Positions 1 to 6,490 of a stretch of 14,464 nt of DNA are shown here, in pieces. Position numbers and translations under genes: made by a program. Below the pieces are notes generated by a model, which was given only the letters and a program-made list of their open reading frames with translations, did no database searches and was not told the origin of the DNA. The stretch comes from UBA5336 sp039198685. Its GTDB lineage: Bacteria > Pseudomonadota > Alphaproteobacteria > Caulobacterales > Hyphomonadaceae. The DNA lies in assembly GCA_039198685.1 (NCBI GenBank), contig JBCCTK010000084.1:1-14464 (forward strand). The letters are read 5' to 3'. Position 1 is the stretch's first letter. Each line of letters begins with the position of its first letter.

Positions 1-1
1 C

Positions 2-358
2 TGCGACGACCTTTATGGCTGCTAAGACAAACTCAAAGCGCGCGGCGTGACCTTCATGACACAGCCACCGCCAACCTATTATGAAATGCTGGACGCGCGA
101 CTTCCCGGCCATGGCGAAGATTTAGACGGGCTCCAGTCGCGGGGTCTGTTGCTGGACGGGACAACCGATGGCGGCCAGCCACGCCTGCTTCTCCAGATCT
201 TCGCAGAGCCAAGGATTGGGCCGGTCTTCTTTGAGTTCATCCAGCGCAAGGGCGACTACAAGGAAGGGTTCGGCGAAGGCAACTTCAAAGCCTTGTTCGA
301 GAGCATTGAGCGTGATCAGATCAATCGCGGCGTATTGCAGGTCGAGGAAGACGCTTGA
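2..358 (+). CDS. hppD: 4-hydroxyphenylpyruvate dioxygenase, C-terminal part, with in-frame TAA
   Basis: HPPD converts 4-hydroxyphenylpyruvate to homogentisate, step two of tyrosine breakdown. The stretch encoding GPVFFEFIQRKG and then GFGEGNFKALFESIERDQ is the hallmark C-terminus of the family. The Glu of FFEF (codon at about 233) is by homology one of the three iron ligands; the two His ligands would lie upstream of the window. The frame also runs to the left edge as CDDLYGC, which fits the family, but a TAA at 23-25 interrupts it just before DKLKARGVTFM. The longest uninterrupted reading would start at GTG 47, which is internal to the family fold and not a credible native start. The stop is either a sequencing error near the contig end or a real nonsense mutation. 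The family is normally about 350 aa, so roughly two thirds is missing. The stop codon overlaps the next gene's start. Confidence 0.9.
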
Positions 359-549
359 ACGGAGACGACACCAGGCTTCGACTCACGCCTTTGGCAGAGG
401 GGCTCGTCGGTGCCCTTGTCGGCACGGTGTTGGGAAGCGCGCTTTGGCTGGCCGGTATTATTTCGCCAGTCGCCATTCTCGGTGTTGCGGCGGGCGTGGG
501 CATTGGAAGCGGGTTTAATGGCTGGCGGCGAGGACAGCGCGATGGCTGA
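355..549 (+). CDS. small Gly-rich membrane protein (64 aa)
   Basis: Unrecognised small membrane protein. The only usable start is a TTG at 355 that overlaps the HPPD stop (TTGA), which implies translational coupling. After a short polar N-terminus, residues about 15-55 form a hydrophobic stretch rich in Gly and Ala, probably two closely packed helices, followed by a basic end (GWRRGQ). It is the first of three small membrane proteins whose reading frames overlap head to tail, each ending in a Gly-rich helix followed by charged residues. A role in membrane stability or as a subunit with its neighbours is possible, but nothing in the sequence shows it. The TTG start lowers confidence; the coupling and hydrophobic character support a real gene. 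Confidence 0.6.
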   Translation: MNGDDTRLRLTPLAEGLVGALVGTVLGSALWLAGIISPVAILGVAAGVGIGSGFNGWRRGQRDG

Positions 550-781
550 CACACCCGGGCCTCGGCAAAACACAGTGTTCACCTATGGATTGGGGCTTGT
601 GTGCGGCTTGCCCTTGGCCAGCTGGGTGAGCGCGCCAATCACAAGGGGCATGGGCGAAGCGACCGCCATGGCGACAGTGATGGCGTTGACTTTGGGCTTT
701 GGCGCAGCCGGCGCAGCCCTAGGTTATGCCATAGATCGCCTGCGCGACAGCAAAGGAAACAAAGATGGCCAAGAAGACTGA
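542..781 (+). CDS. small two-helix membrane protein (79 aa)
   Basis: Unrecognised. I chose ATG 542 because a GAGG ribosome-binding site lies 8 nt upstream (530-533) and the start overlaps the previous stop by 8 nt (ATGGCTGA). A longer reading of the same frame from 410 would lie mostly inside the previous gene. Two hydrophobic segments are visible, at about residues 12-30 and 40-68. The second is Gly/Ala rich (GFGAAGAALGY) and is followed by IDRLRD and a charged tail. This end resembles the following gene's GALLGWMVDEYRA, so the two may be diverged paralogues. Its function is unknown. Confidence 0.7.
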   Translation: MADTPGPRQNTVFTYGLGLVCGLPLASWVSAPITRGMGEATAMATVMALTLGFGAAGAALGYAIDRLRDSKGNKDGQED

Positions 782-986
782 GACCAAACCAAACGAGACA
801 CTGCGCGATGAGGACTCCATGTATTATCTGGTCACATTCCTTTGGGGCATGATGGGATGGATCATCAGCGGCAATCCAGTCTATGGCGTATTCGGTGCGC
901 TGCTTGGCTGGATGGTGGATGAGTATCGCGCCACGCGGCGGCGCTCAAAGCACGCCGAGACACAGCCCACTGGTGAGGATGGATGA
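765..986 (+). CDS. small membrane protein (73 aa), third of the tandem set
   Basis: Unrecognised. ATG 765 has an AAAGGA ribosome-binding site at 752-757 with 7-nt spacing and overlaps the previous gene by 17 nt. The N-terminal 18 residues are charged (KKTETKPNETLRDED). Residues about 19-52 are hydrophobic and could form two short helices or a hairpin (YYLVTFLWGMMGW, then VYGVFGALLGWMV), followed by a basic tail (EYRATRRRSK). The hydrophobic end with GALLGW-x-VDE-x-R matches the pattern of the preceding gene. The stop (TGA 984-986) overlaps the methyltransferase-like start in an ATGA, so the run from HPPD onward looks like a single transcript. Confidence 0.72.
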   Translation: MAKKTETKPNETLRDEDSMYYLVTFLWGMMGWIISGNPVYGVFGALLGWMVDEYRATRRRSKHAETQPTGEDG

Positions 987-1435
987 AACTGCTCGTTCCA
1001 CCGCCGCTGGTCTTCTTGCTGGCCATCATTCTGACCTATGCGACCCAACGTCTGTTTCCGGTATTGCAAATTGATGTGCCTTTACTGCCAAATGTTGGCC
1101 TTGCGATTGCCGCCCTTGGCGTGTTCCTGGCGCTCGTCGCCATTTCAGGCTTTGTCGCGCGGAAAACAACGGTAAGCCCGCATCATCCTGAGAGGTCGTC
1201 TGCGCTGGTGACCGATGGCGTCTACGGCCTGACCCGAAATCCGATGTACATGTCCCTTGCGCTGATTGCGGCGGGTGCAGCACTGATGCAAGCAACACCC
1301 GTAGGCCTGGTCTTCGTCGCTATCGCAGTCTGGTACATCACACGCTACCAGATCAAACCGGAAGAAGAGGCCCTGAGCACCCTCTTCGGCGCCGATTATG
1401 ACACGTATCGCCAGCGCGTCAGACGCTGGATCTGA
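983..1435 (+). CDS. isoprenylcysteine carboxyl methyltransferase-like membrane protein (150 aa)
   Basis: The C-terminal half carries the pattern of the ICMT/phospholipid methyltransferase family: GVYGLTRNPMYMSLAL, then a membrane span, then an acidic EEEALSTLFGADYDTYRQRV segment ending in RRW. In this family these parts form the S-adenosylmethionine pocket. Four hydrophobic segments are visible, at about residues 5-22, 35-53, 88-105 and 107-122. Bacterial relatives are usually annotated as isoprenylcysteine carboxyl methyltransferase family proteins with unknown substrates; bacteria mostly lack prenylated CaaX proteins, so the substrate here is open. ATG 983 overlaps the previous stop (ATGA) and a GAGG lies at 975-978. 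The length of 150 aa is normal for the bacterial branch. Confidence 0.88.
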   Translation: MKLLVPPPLVFLLAIILTYATQRLFPVLQIDVPLLPNVGLAIAALGVFLALVAISGFVARKTTVSPHHPERSSALVTDGVYGLTRNPMYMSLALIAAGAALMQATPVGLVFVAIAVWYITRYQIKPEEEALSTLFGADYDTYRQRVRRWI

Positions 1436-1450
1436 TGGAGGAGGCATACC

Positions 1451-1999
1451 ATGACGACCCCTGCCCTCAACGGCGTACACCACGTCGCGTATCGCTGTAA
1501 GGATGCCAAGGAAACCGTCCGGTTTTACCAGCGCGTGCTCGGCATGGACTTCCAGCTTGCCATTGCCGAAGACACCGTGCCATCGACGGGCGAGCACGAT
1601 CCCTATATGCATGTCTTCCTGGATGCCGGAAATGGCAATGTGCTCGCCTTTTTCGAGCTGCCGACGCAAGCCGAAATGGGCCGTGACCCAAACACGCCGG
1701 GCTGGGTCCAGCACATCGCCTTCAAGCTTGAGACGATGGACGATCTGATGGCCGCGAAGGCCCGCGCTGAAGCCGAAGGGCTCGACGTGCTCGGCCCAAC
1801 TCACCATGGTGTTTTTAAGTCGATCTATTTCTTCGACCCCAATGGCCACCGCCTGGAACTCGCCTGCGATATCGGCACGCCAGAGCAATACGCCCAGCTG
1901 AAAGAGGTTGCCGAAGACATGCTGGAAGAGTGGAGCAAGACGAAGAAAGCCCCCCGCCACGCCGCCTGGCTACACGAGAAAATCGCGGAAGAGAGCTAA
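1451..1999 (+). CDS. VOC-fold (glyoxalase/extradiol dioxygenase-like) metalloprotein (182 aa)
   Basis: Two beta-alpha-beta-beta-beta repeats of the vicinal oxygen chelate fold are visible. The first runs from about residue 8 (GVHHVAYRCKD) to FFELP at 67-71, the second from WVQHIAFK at 85-92 to GHRLELAC at 132-139. Likely metal ligands, by position in the fold, are H10 or H11, E69, H88 and E136. A helical extension (about 145-182) follows the second repeat. A strong ribosome-binding site (GGAGGAG, about 1437-1443) precedes ATG 1451. It lies 15 nt after the methyltransferase-like gene in the HPPD block. HPPD itself is a VOC protein, so an aromatic catabolite or a reactive by-product is a plausible substrate, but the reaction cannot be assigned. 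Confidence 0.88.
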   Translation: MTTPALNGVHHVAYRCKDAKETVRFYQRVLGMDFQLAIAEDTVPSTGEHDPYMHVFLDAGNGNVLAFFELPTQAEMGRDPNTPGWVQHIAFKLETMDDLMAAKARAEAEGLDVLGPTHHGVFKSIYFFDPNGHRLELACDIGTPEQYAQLKEVAEDMLEEWSKTKKAPRHAAWLHEKIAEES

Positions 2000-2000
2000 C

Positions 2001-2255
2001 ATGGCCGCTTCCCCCGACACCCCGCTTTGGGCCGCCGCCAAGGATATGCTCCTACGCGAGCTGATAAAGACGTCCGATATAGAAACGCGCCTTACGGACC
2101 AGGAATACCGCGCTGAATTTCGCCTGCAGATCGGCGACGCCCTGCACACCCGCTACGACTTTTCAGACAACACCCAATCGCCCGAAGCCATCGCCGAAGA
2201 AATCCTCGAAACGGTAATCGAAGTGGCGCGGCACTACAGGAAATCCAGCCAATGA
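2001..2255 (+). CDS. hypothetical soluble protein (84 aa)
   Basis: Unrecognised. It starts at ATG 2001, one base after the VOC gene's TAA; the ribosome-binding site would be the GGAAGAGAG inside the end of that gene. The product has no membrane segment or signal peptide. It is mostly helical in character, with an amphipathic N-terminal helix (LWAAAKDMLLRELIK), a central part with mixed charge, and a C-terminal helix (AIAEEILETVIEVARHYRK). It is probably the last gene of the HPPD transcript, because the next genes lie on the other strand 10 bp away. Confidence 0.7.
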   Translation: MAASPDTPLWAAAKDMLLRELIKTSDIETRLTDQEYRAEFRLQIGDALHTRYDFSDNTQSPEAIAEEILETVIEVARHYRKSSQ

Positions 2256-2265
2256 GTGGTCAGCG

Positions 2266-2691
2266 TTAACCGGAATGCTCAAACGGGTTTATCAGTGTCA
2301 GGCGAATGCCGTCGAAATCGGATGTGTTGCGCGTGGCGATGGCCAGGTCGCGGGTTCTGGCGATACCAGCAATCATGGCGTCAGCGACGCCGATCGGCAG
2401 GCCCAGCTCCCGACGTTCTGCGCGGATGGCACCCGTCGCCTCGGCAGCCGGGCGATCAAGTTCGAGAATATTGTCACCAATGACCTTACTCACAAAAGTC
2501 TCAAAGTCTCGGGTCAGGGAGGCCCGCCGCACACCTTCTGGCAGTCTCTCCAAGCCATAGACCGTCTCACTGATGCTGACGCTGGTGTAGAACAGCTCAT
2601 GCGGAGCGCGTTGTTTCAGCCAGTTCAACACCTTGTGGTCTGGCGGAGACCCCATGAATTCCGACACGATATTTGTATCGAGAATGATCAT
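2266..2691 (-). CDS. fitB: FitB/VapC-like PIN-domain toxin ribonuclease (141 aa)
   Basis: PIN-domain endoribonuclease, the toxin of a type II toxin-antitoxin pair. The N-terminus MIILDTNIVSE is the classic PIN start. The conserved acidic residues are visible: D5, E42 (ISETVYGLERL), D104 (GVADAMIAGIA) and D125 (ATRNTSDFDGI). These coordinate Mg2+ or Mn2+ in the family. ATRNTSDFDG and the ending TLINPFE are characteristic of the FitB branch. The start ATG is 5 nt after the antitoxin stop, the usual order of antitoxin then toxin. All catalytic residues are present, so it should be active. It runs opposite to the tyrosine-catabolism genes on both sides, which suggests insertion as a separate module. 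Its end is only 10 bp from the end of the convergent 84-aa gene. Confidence 0.93.
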   Translation of the reverse strand: MIILDTNIVSEFMGSPPDHKVLNWLKQRAPHELFYTSVSISETVYGLERLPEGVRRASLTRDFETFVSKVIGDNILELDRPAAEATGAIRAERRELGLPIGVADAMIAGIARTRDLAIATRNTSDFDGIRLTLINPFEHSG

Positions 2692-2696
2692 GCCCG

Positions 2697-2936
2697 TCAG
2701 CTAAAGGTCACGTCCGGGTCGGTGAAATCATCTTCTGGAACTTCAAACGCGTCACCATCCCAGGACCGGCTGAAGATACGCACCATTATATCTCCAGCGC
2801 TCTCGCCGGTATGGCTGGCAGCTGACTTGAGTATCCGGCGCACCTCTTCTTCCATGGATACGCCATTGCGCGCCGCCCGGCTGCGAAGTGCCGCGATGGT
2901 CTTTTCATCGAGTTTGCGAACACTGATACTTGGCAT
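2697..2936 (-). CDS. fitA: FitA/VapB-like ribbon-helix-helix antitoxin (79 aa)
   Basis: The N-terminal 40 residues form a ribbon-helix-helix DNA-binding domain: the strand MPSISVRKLDE, helix KTIAALRSRAARNG and helix SMEEEVRRILK. GxSMEEExRxIL is typical of FitA-type antitoxins. The acidic C-terminus (EVPEDDFTDPDVTF) would wrap the toxin and fill its active site. I chose ATG 2936 because the RHH strand normally begins right at the start codon; longer readings from ATG 2963 or TTG 2972 add residues with no counterpart and overlap the putative operator and -35 box. No clear ribosome-binding site precedes 2936, so a very short leader is possible. It probably represses its own promoter through the TGCTAGCA palindromes just upstream. 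Confidence 0.9.
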   Translation of the reverse strand: MPSISVRKLDEKTIAALRSRAARNGVSMEEEVRRILKSAASHTGESAGDIMVRIFSRSWDGDAFEVPEDDFTDPDVTFS

Positions 2937-2943
2937 GCCAGCA

Positions 2944-2972
2944 AACTTAGTATCTGCTAGCATTGCTGTCAA
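2944..2972 (-). promoter_or_regulatory. candidate antitoxin promoter
   Basis: A consensus -35 box, TTGACA, lies on the - strand at 2972-2967, between the two palindromes. At 17-bp spacing the -10 position (2949-2944) reads TAAGTT, a weak match. Transcription would start at about 2938, giving an almost leaderless antitoxin mRNA from ATG 2936. The left TGCTAGCA box sits in the spacer, a good place for autorepression. Confidence 0.4.
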
Positions 2973-2990
2973 TTTTTCAATATGCTAGCA
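2955..2990. promoter_or_regulatory. paired TGCTAGCA palindromes, likely antitoxin operator
   Basis: The perfect 8-bp palindrome TGCTAGCA occurs twice, at 2955-2962 and 2983-2990, with 20 bp between (28 bp start to start). The 65-bp gap between antitoxin and FAH contains both copies. From memory, Neisseria FitA binds two TGCTATCA-type half-sites within a roughly 36-bp element; the box here differs by one base and the whole element is also 36 bp. The left box lies inside the antitoxin promoter region and the right box is 11 nt before the FAH start codon. Confidence 0.75.
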
Positions 2991-3001
2991 CGGGTACCAT
3001 C

Positions 3002-4012
3002 ATGAAACTCGCCACCCTCAAAAACGGCGCCCGGGATGGTCGCCTGGTTGTTGTCTCGAAAGACCTGACGCGCTGCACCGATGCCGCGCGGATCGTACCG
3101 ACCCTGCAAGCCGCCCTCGACAATTGGGAGGCCGTAGCGCCCCGCCTGGCGCGCATGGCTGAAGGAGTCGAGCTCGGCTCTGTACCCACTTTCCGCTTCC
3201 ATGAAAGCGAGTGCGAGAGCCCCTTGCCCCGCGCCTATCAGTGGGCGGACGGTTCGGCCTACATCAACCATGTGGAACTGGTGAGAAAGGCCCGCGGCGC
3301 GGAAGTGCCAGAGAGCTTTTACTCTGATCCGCTGATGTACCAGGGCATGAGCGACGGCTTTCTTGGCCCCCGCGATCCCATCCCGCTGGGTGATCCATCC
3401 TGGGGTTGCGACATGGAAGGCGAGATTGCCGTGATCACAGGTGATGTGGCCATGGGCAGCACACCCGCCAACGCCGCAGACCAAATCAAGCTGGTCATGC
3501 TGTGCAACGATGTTTCGCTGCGCGGACTGATCCCGCCGGAACTGGCCAAGGGCTTTGGCTTCTTCCAATCCAAACCAGCTAGCGCCTTCTCGCCGGTGGC
3601 TGTTACACCCGATGAACTCGGGAACCACTGGCGAGACGGCGCCGTGCATTTGCCGCTTCGCGTTGATCTAAATGGTGAGCCTTTCGGGCGCGCCGAAGCC
3701 GGCGAAGACCTCACCTTCAATTTGCCAACCTTAGTTGCGCATGCGGCAAAAACCCGTGACCTTTCCGCTGGGTCAATAATAGGCTCAGGTACGGTTTCGA
3801 ACAAGGGAAAAGATGGCGGACCAGGAAAATCCATTGCTGAAGGTGGCCTGGGCTACGCCTGCATCGCCGAGATCCGAATGATCGAAAAAATCCAATCCGG
3901 CGCGTCCACGACCCCTTTTTTGAAGGCTGGGGACACCGTGCGCATCGACATGTTGGACCCAGCCGGGCATTCAATCTTCGGTGCGATTGAGCAGAGGGTG
4001 AAAGACGCCTGA
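3002..4012 (+). CDS. fahA: fumarylacetoacetate hydrolase (336 aa)
   Basis: FAH cleaves fumarylacetoacetate to fumarate and acetoacetate, the last step of tyrosine catabolism. The C-terminal catalytic fold shows the expected metal-site pattern: GCDMEGEIAVI (two Glu, about residues 140-142) and LCNDVSLRG (Asp at about 167). GSGTVSNKG and GDTVRIDMLD are further family landmarks. The 336-aa length fits the bacterial form. I chose ATG 3002 because MKLATLKNGARDGRLVVVS is the usual FAH start; a longer reading from 2963 would begin inside the operator. The ribosome-binding site is poor (GGG at about 2991-2993). It is separated from the HPPD genes by the antisense toxin-antitoxin pair, so it needs its own promoter in the 65-bp gap; the right TGCTAGCA box overlaps a possible -10 (TATGCT, 2981-2986). 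Confidence 0.93.
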   Translation: MKLATLKNGARDGRLVVVSKDLTRCTDAARIVPTLQAALDNWEAVAPRLARMAEGVELGSVPTFRFHESECESPLPRAYQWADGSAYINHVELVRKARGAEVPESFYSDPLMYQGMSDGFLGPRDPIPLGDPSWGCDMEGEIAVITGDVAMGSTPANAADQIKLVMLCNDVSLRGLIPPELAKGFGFFQSKPASAFSPVAVTPDELGNHWRDGAVHLPLRVDLNGEPFGRAEAGEDLTFNLPTLVAHAAKTRDLSAGSIIGSGTVSNKGKDGGPGKSIAEGGLGYACIAEIRMIEKIQSGASTTPFLKAGDTVRIDMLDPAGHSIFGAIEQRVKDA

Positions 4013-4057
4013 TCGCGGCGTAAACACAGTGCGCGCCTCGCACGAAAGGACGACCCA

Positions 4058-5284
4058 ATGAGCCCGTTCCTCTCCAGCTTTCCCGCCCGTCCACCTGATC
4101 CGCTTCTGGGAATTTCCGAGGCGTTCAAAGCCGACCCACGGCCCGAAAAGATCGACCTTGGGGTCGGGATCTATAAGGATATAGAGGGCAACACCCCGGT
4201 TCTGGGTGCGGTCAAGGCCGCCGAAGCACTGATCCTGGAGCGCCAGGCCACAAAGGCCTATGAGGGCTCGCGCGGCAATGCTGGTTTTTGCGCCGCCATC
4301 GAACACCAGGTATTCGGCGCGCAATCGGAGGCGCTTTCAGAGGGCCGTGTGATCAGCTTTGCAGCACCGGGCGGGTGCGGTGCAATCTTCCTGGCCATGA
4401 GCCTGGCCGCACGCGTTAGCCAAGAGGGGCGCGTCTGGATCTCCACACCATCCTGGCCGAACCACATCAATGTCGCCGCTGCCGCCGGGCGGGAAGCCAT
4501 GGGATATCCCTATTACGATCCACAGACGGGAGGGGTCGCATTCCAAACCATGATGGATGCCCTTCGCCAGGCACGTTCGGGCGATATCGTCATTCTTCAG
4601 GGCCCTTGCCACAATCCGACAGGCGCTGATCTGAGTGTCGAGCAATGGTCTTATCTGGGCGATTTCTGTGCGCGGCAAATGCTTTTCCCTCTCCTCGATG
4701 TCGCTTATCATGGCTTCGGCGCTGGATTGAACGAAGATATTGAGGGTGTGCGTGCCTTCCTGGCCGGGTGTCCGGAAGCCATGGTCGCCTATTCGTGTTC
4801 AAAGAATTTCGGTCTTTATCGCGAACGGACGGGCTGTTTTCTTTTGCAGGCAGGCAGTGCCGCAGCAGCCCAGTCGGCGGCCAGCCATGTGGCAGAGATC
4901 GCCCGCGCCGTTTACTCGATGCCGCCTGCCCATGGCGCCGCGATCGTGGAGACCATTCTGGGCGATGCAGCCCTGACCGACCAGTGGAAAACAGAGCTCG
5001 AATCGATGCGGCTTCGCATGCAAGGCCTGCGAACCGGGTTTGCGGCCGCACTCAACGCAGCGCTCGGCACACAAGCTTTTTCCACGCTCGTCGAACAGAG
5101 CGGCATGTTCTCGATGCTTCCCCTGCAAGGCCCCGTGACCGAGATGCTTCGCCTGCAGTTTGCGATCTACATCCCCGGCTCTGGCCGCATTAACATTGCT
5201 GGCTTGCCGGAAGCCGCGCTTGAAAGGCTGGCCGGGCAAATGGCACCTTTTCTGCAATCCGCGCTGGACCAGAAAGCGCGTTAG
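4058..5284 (+). CDS. class I aromatic/aspartate aminotransferase (408 aa)
   Basis: PLP-dependent transaminase of the AspC/TyrB group. Visible landmarks are IDLGVGIYKD near the N-terminus, AYEGSRGNAGF, the HNPTGAD motif (N186), DVAYHGFGAG (D214 for the PLP ring nitrogen, Y217), the PLP lysine K249 in YSCSKNFGLYRERTG, and a substrate carboxylate Arg in GRINIAGL near the end. The length is about 10 residues above the usual 396-400. With HPPD and FAH nearby, the likely job is tyrosine (or phenylalanine) to 4-hydroxyphenylpyruvate, but sequence alone does not exclude aspartate as a substrate. AAAGGA at 4045-4050 lies 7 nt before ATG 4058, 45 bp after FAH, so the two are probably co-transcribed. 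Its TAG stop interlocks with the TAA of the opposing gene. Confidence 0.9.
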   Translation: MSPFLSSFPARPPDPLLGISEAFKADPRPEKIDLGVGIYKDIEGNTPVLGAVKAAEALILERQATKAYEGSRGNAGFCAAIEHQVFGAQSEALSEGRVISFAAPGGCGAIFLAMSLAARVSQEGRVWISTPSWPNHINVAAAAGREAMGYPYYDPQTGGVAFQTMMDALRQARSGDIVILQGPCHNPTGADLSVEQWSYLGDFCARQMLFPLLDVAYHGFGAGLNEDIEGVRAFLAGCPEAMVAYSCSKNFGLYRERTGCFLLQAGSAAAAQSAASHVAEIARAVYSMPPAHGAAIVETILGDAALTDQWKTELESMRLRMQGLRTGFAAALNAALGTQAFSTLVEQSGMFSMLPLQGPVTEMLRLQFAIYIPGSGRINIAGLPEAALERLAGQMAPFLQSALDQKAR

Positions 5285-6435
5285 ACGCCCTCCTTTTCGC
5301 CCCCTTCCCGGCGACCGGAAAGGACCATGAGCGCGACGAAACCAATCGACGTGCCCTGGGACGAAAACACTTCCAGCATGGCCGAGAAGAACCAGGCCCT
5401 CAGCCGCGAATCTTCACCATTGCCTTGCGCCGAGATCGAGGCGACAGCAAGATCGCCAAGGTCGCCCCGGGCATCTTGAATACGGGTTTCCAATTCAGCG
5501 CGGCGGCGGGCTTGGCCCAGCTCGTCGAGCGCTGTGCGATAGGGACGCTCATCCGTTTTGCCAACCCGCTCCACCTCTGCGATATACGCTTCGAGGCCCT
5601 CGACCGACCGGATGTCATCGGGGATCGCATTCAGCTGGCTGCGCCAATCCTCGATTTGGGACTCCAACACGCGCGCTTGGGCCTGGGCGGCTTGGGCAGA
5701 CAGATCACGCGCATTACCTTGGCCCGCCATATACATCTGCGTGCCAACAAGGCTCGTAGCAGCACCAGCCAACGCAATAACCCCGGCGCGCAAGGCCTCG
5801 CCATACCGTTTTTGTGCGCCGTGCCAATACGCAAAAGTAAAGCCGCCAAAACTGCAGATACAGGCGATGATGCCAGTCCATGACCAAACGCGCGATTGGA
5901 ATGGGTCATCCACCATGGCGCCGAACGCAAGATAGTTCGCGAAGCCGGACATCACCGCTGCGAGCAACCCGGCACCGAGAAAGACGAGCGCGAGAAGCGC
6001 GATAATCATCTTCTCGCCAAAGGCGTTAGACTGTCCGCGATGTGGTCTTGCCGGTTCTGATTCCCGCAACGCCGGCCCAGAATCCGCATGACCGTCACGC
6101 ACGCCCGGCTCAAAAGACATCTCACGATCCGGGGTTGGAAAAGGAACAATCGCACTCTCCCAGGCGCCCCTAGAAGCGGAAGCAATGTCCCGCGCGGTCG
6201 ATGCGGCCGCCGATGCAGATCGGTTCGATTCCATAAATTCGAGCCACCGGATCAATGGCACGCGGTGCTTCTCGCTATCACAAATAGCCACCGCATCGCC
6301 ATCATCCTCAACAATTGAAATGCCAAGGGCGCCGCATTCAGAACATGGCAAATTGAAGCTTTCTTCGCCAACGGCCTCGGGGGGCGCACCCACCGCCCTG
6401 AGACGATCCCTGATTGACTTATCTGCCGCGCTCAT
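5281..6435 (-). CDS. unknown four-helix membrane protein with Cys/His N-terminus and coiled coil (384 aa)
   Basis: I do not recognise this family. ATG 6435 is chosen over the longer reading from 6540 because an AGGGG ribosome-binding site lies just upstream and the extra 35 residues look non-native. Visible layout: a cytoplasmic head with C31-x2-C34, C52 and H57, which resembles a small zinc finger; a low-complexity Ser/Ala/Pro-rich linker (about 70-140); three hydrophobic helices at about 143-175, 182-204 and 214-237; a long Ala/Gln/Glu/Arg-rich helix with coiled-coil character (243-330); and a last helix at about 349-373 followed by GRREGGEKEG. The coiled coil lies between helices 3 and 4, so it is one loop on a single side of the membrane. 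The gene stands alone between convergent and divergent neighbours. Confidence 0.8.
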   Translation of the reverse strand: MSAADKSIRDRLRAVGAPPEAVGEESFNLPCSECGALGISIVEDDGDAVAICDSEKHRVPLIRWLEFMESNRSASAAASTARDIASASRGAWESAIVPFPTPDREMSFEPGVRDGHADSGPALRESEPARPHRGQSNAFGEKMIIALLALVFLGAGLLAAVMSGFANYLAFGAMVDDPFQSRVWSWTGIIACICSFGGFTFAYWHGAQKRYGEALRAGVIALAGAATSLVGTQMYMAGQGNARDLSAQAAQAQARVLESQIEDWRSQLNAIPDDIRSVEGLEAYIAEVERVGKTDERPYRTALDELGQARRRAELETRIQDARGDLGDLAVASISAQGNGEDSRLRAWFFSAMLEVFSSQGTSIGFVALMVLSGRREGGEKEGV

Positions 6436-6461
6436 CCCCGCACCCCTGCGAATGTTCTTAT

Positions 6462-6490
6462 TTTGTACATGCGCGACAGCGGCTACACAA
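6462..6490 (-). promoter_or_regulatory. candidate promoter of the 384-aa membrane protein gene
   Basis: On the - strand TTGTGT (6490-6485) and TACAAA (6467-6462) are separated by 17 bp. They match the -35 and -10 consensus at 3 of 6 and 4 of 6 positions. The start site would be at about 6455, some 20 nt before ATG 6435. The call rests on spacing and partial matches only. Confidence 0.3.

Noticed and set aside
1145..1960. 271-aa open frame on the - strand opposite the ICMT-like and VOC genes
   Set aside because: It is antisense to two well-supported genes, shows no domain pattern, and its codon structure mirrors theirs.
2275..2988. 237-aa open frame on the + strand opposite the toxin-antitoxin pair
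   Set aside because: The - strand encodes clear RHH and PIN domains with all catalytic acids.
2969..3649. 226-aa open frame on the - strand opposite FAH
   Set aside because: Shadow of the FAH gene in GC-rich DNA; no motif and no ribosome-binding site.
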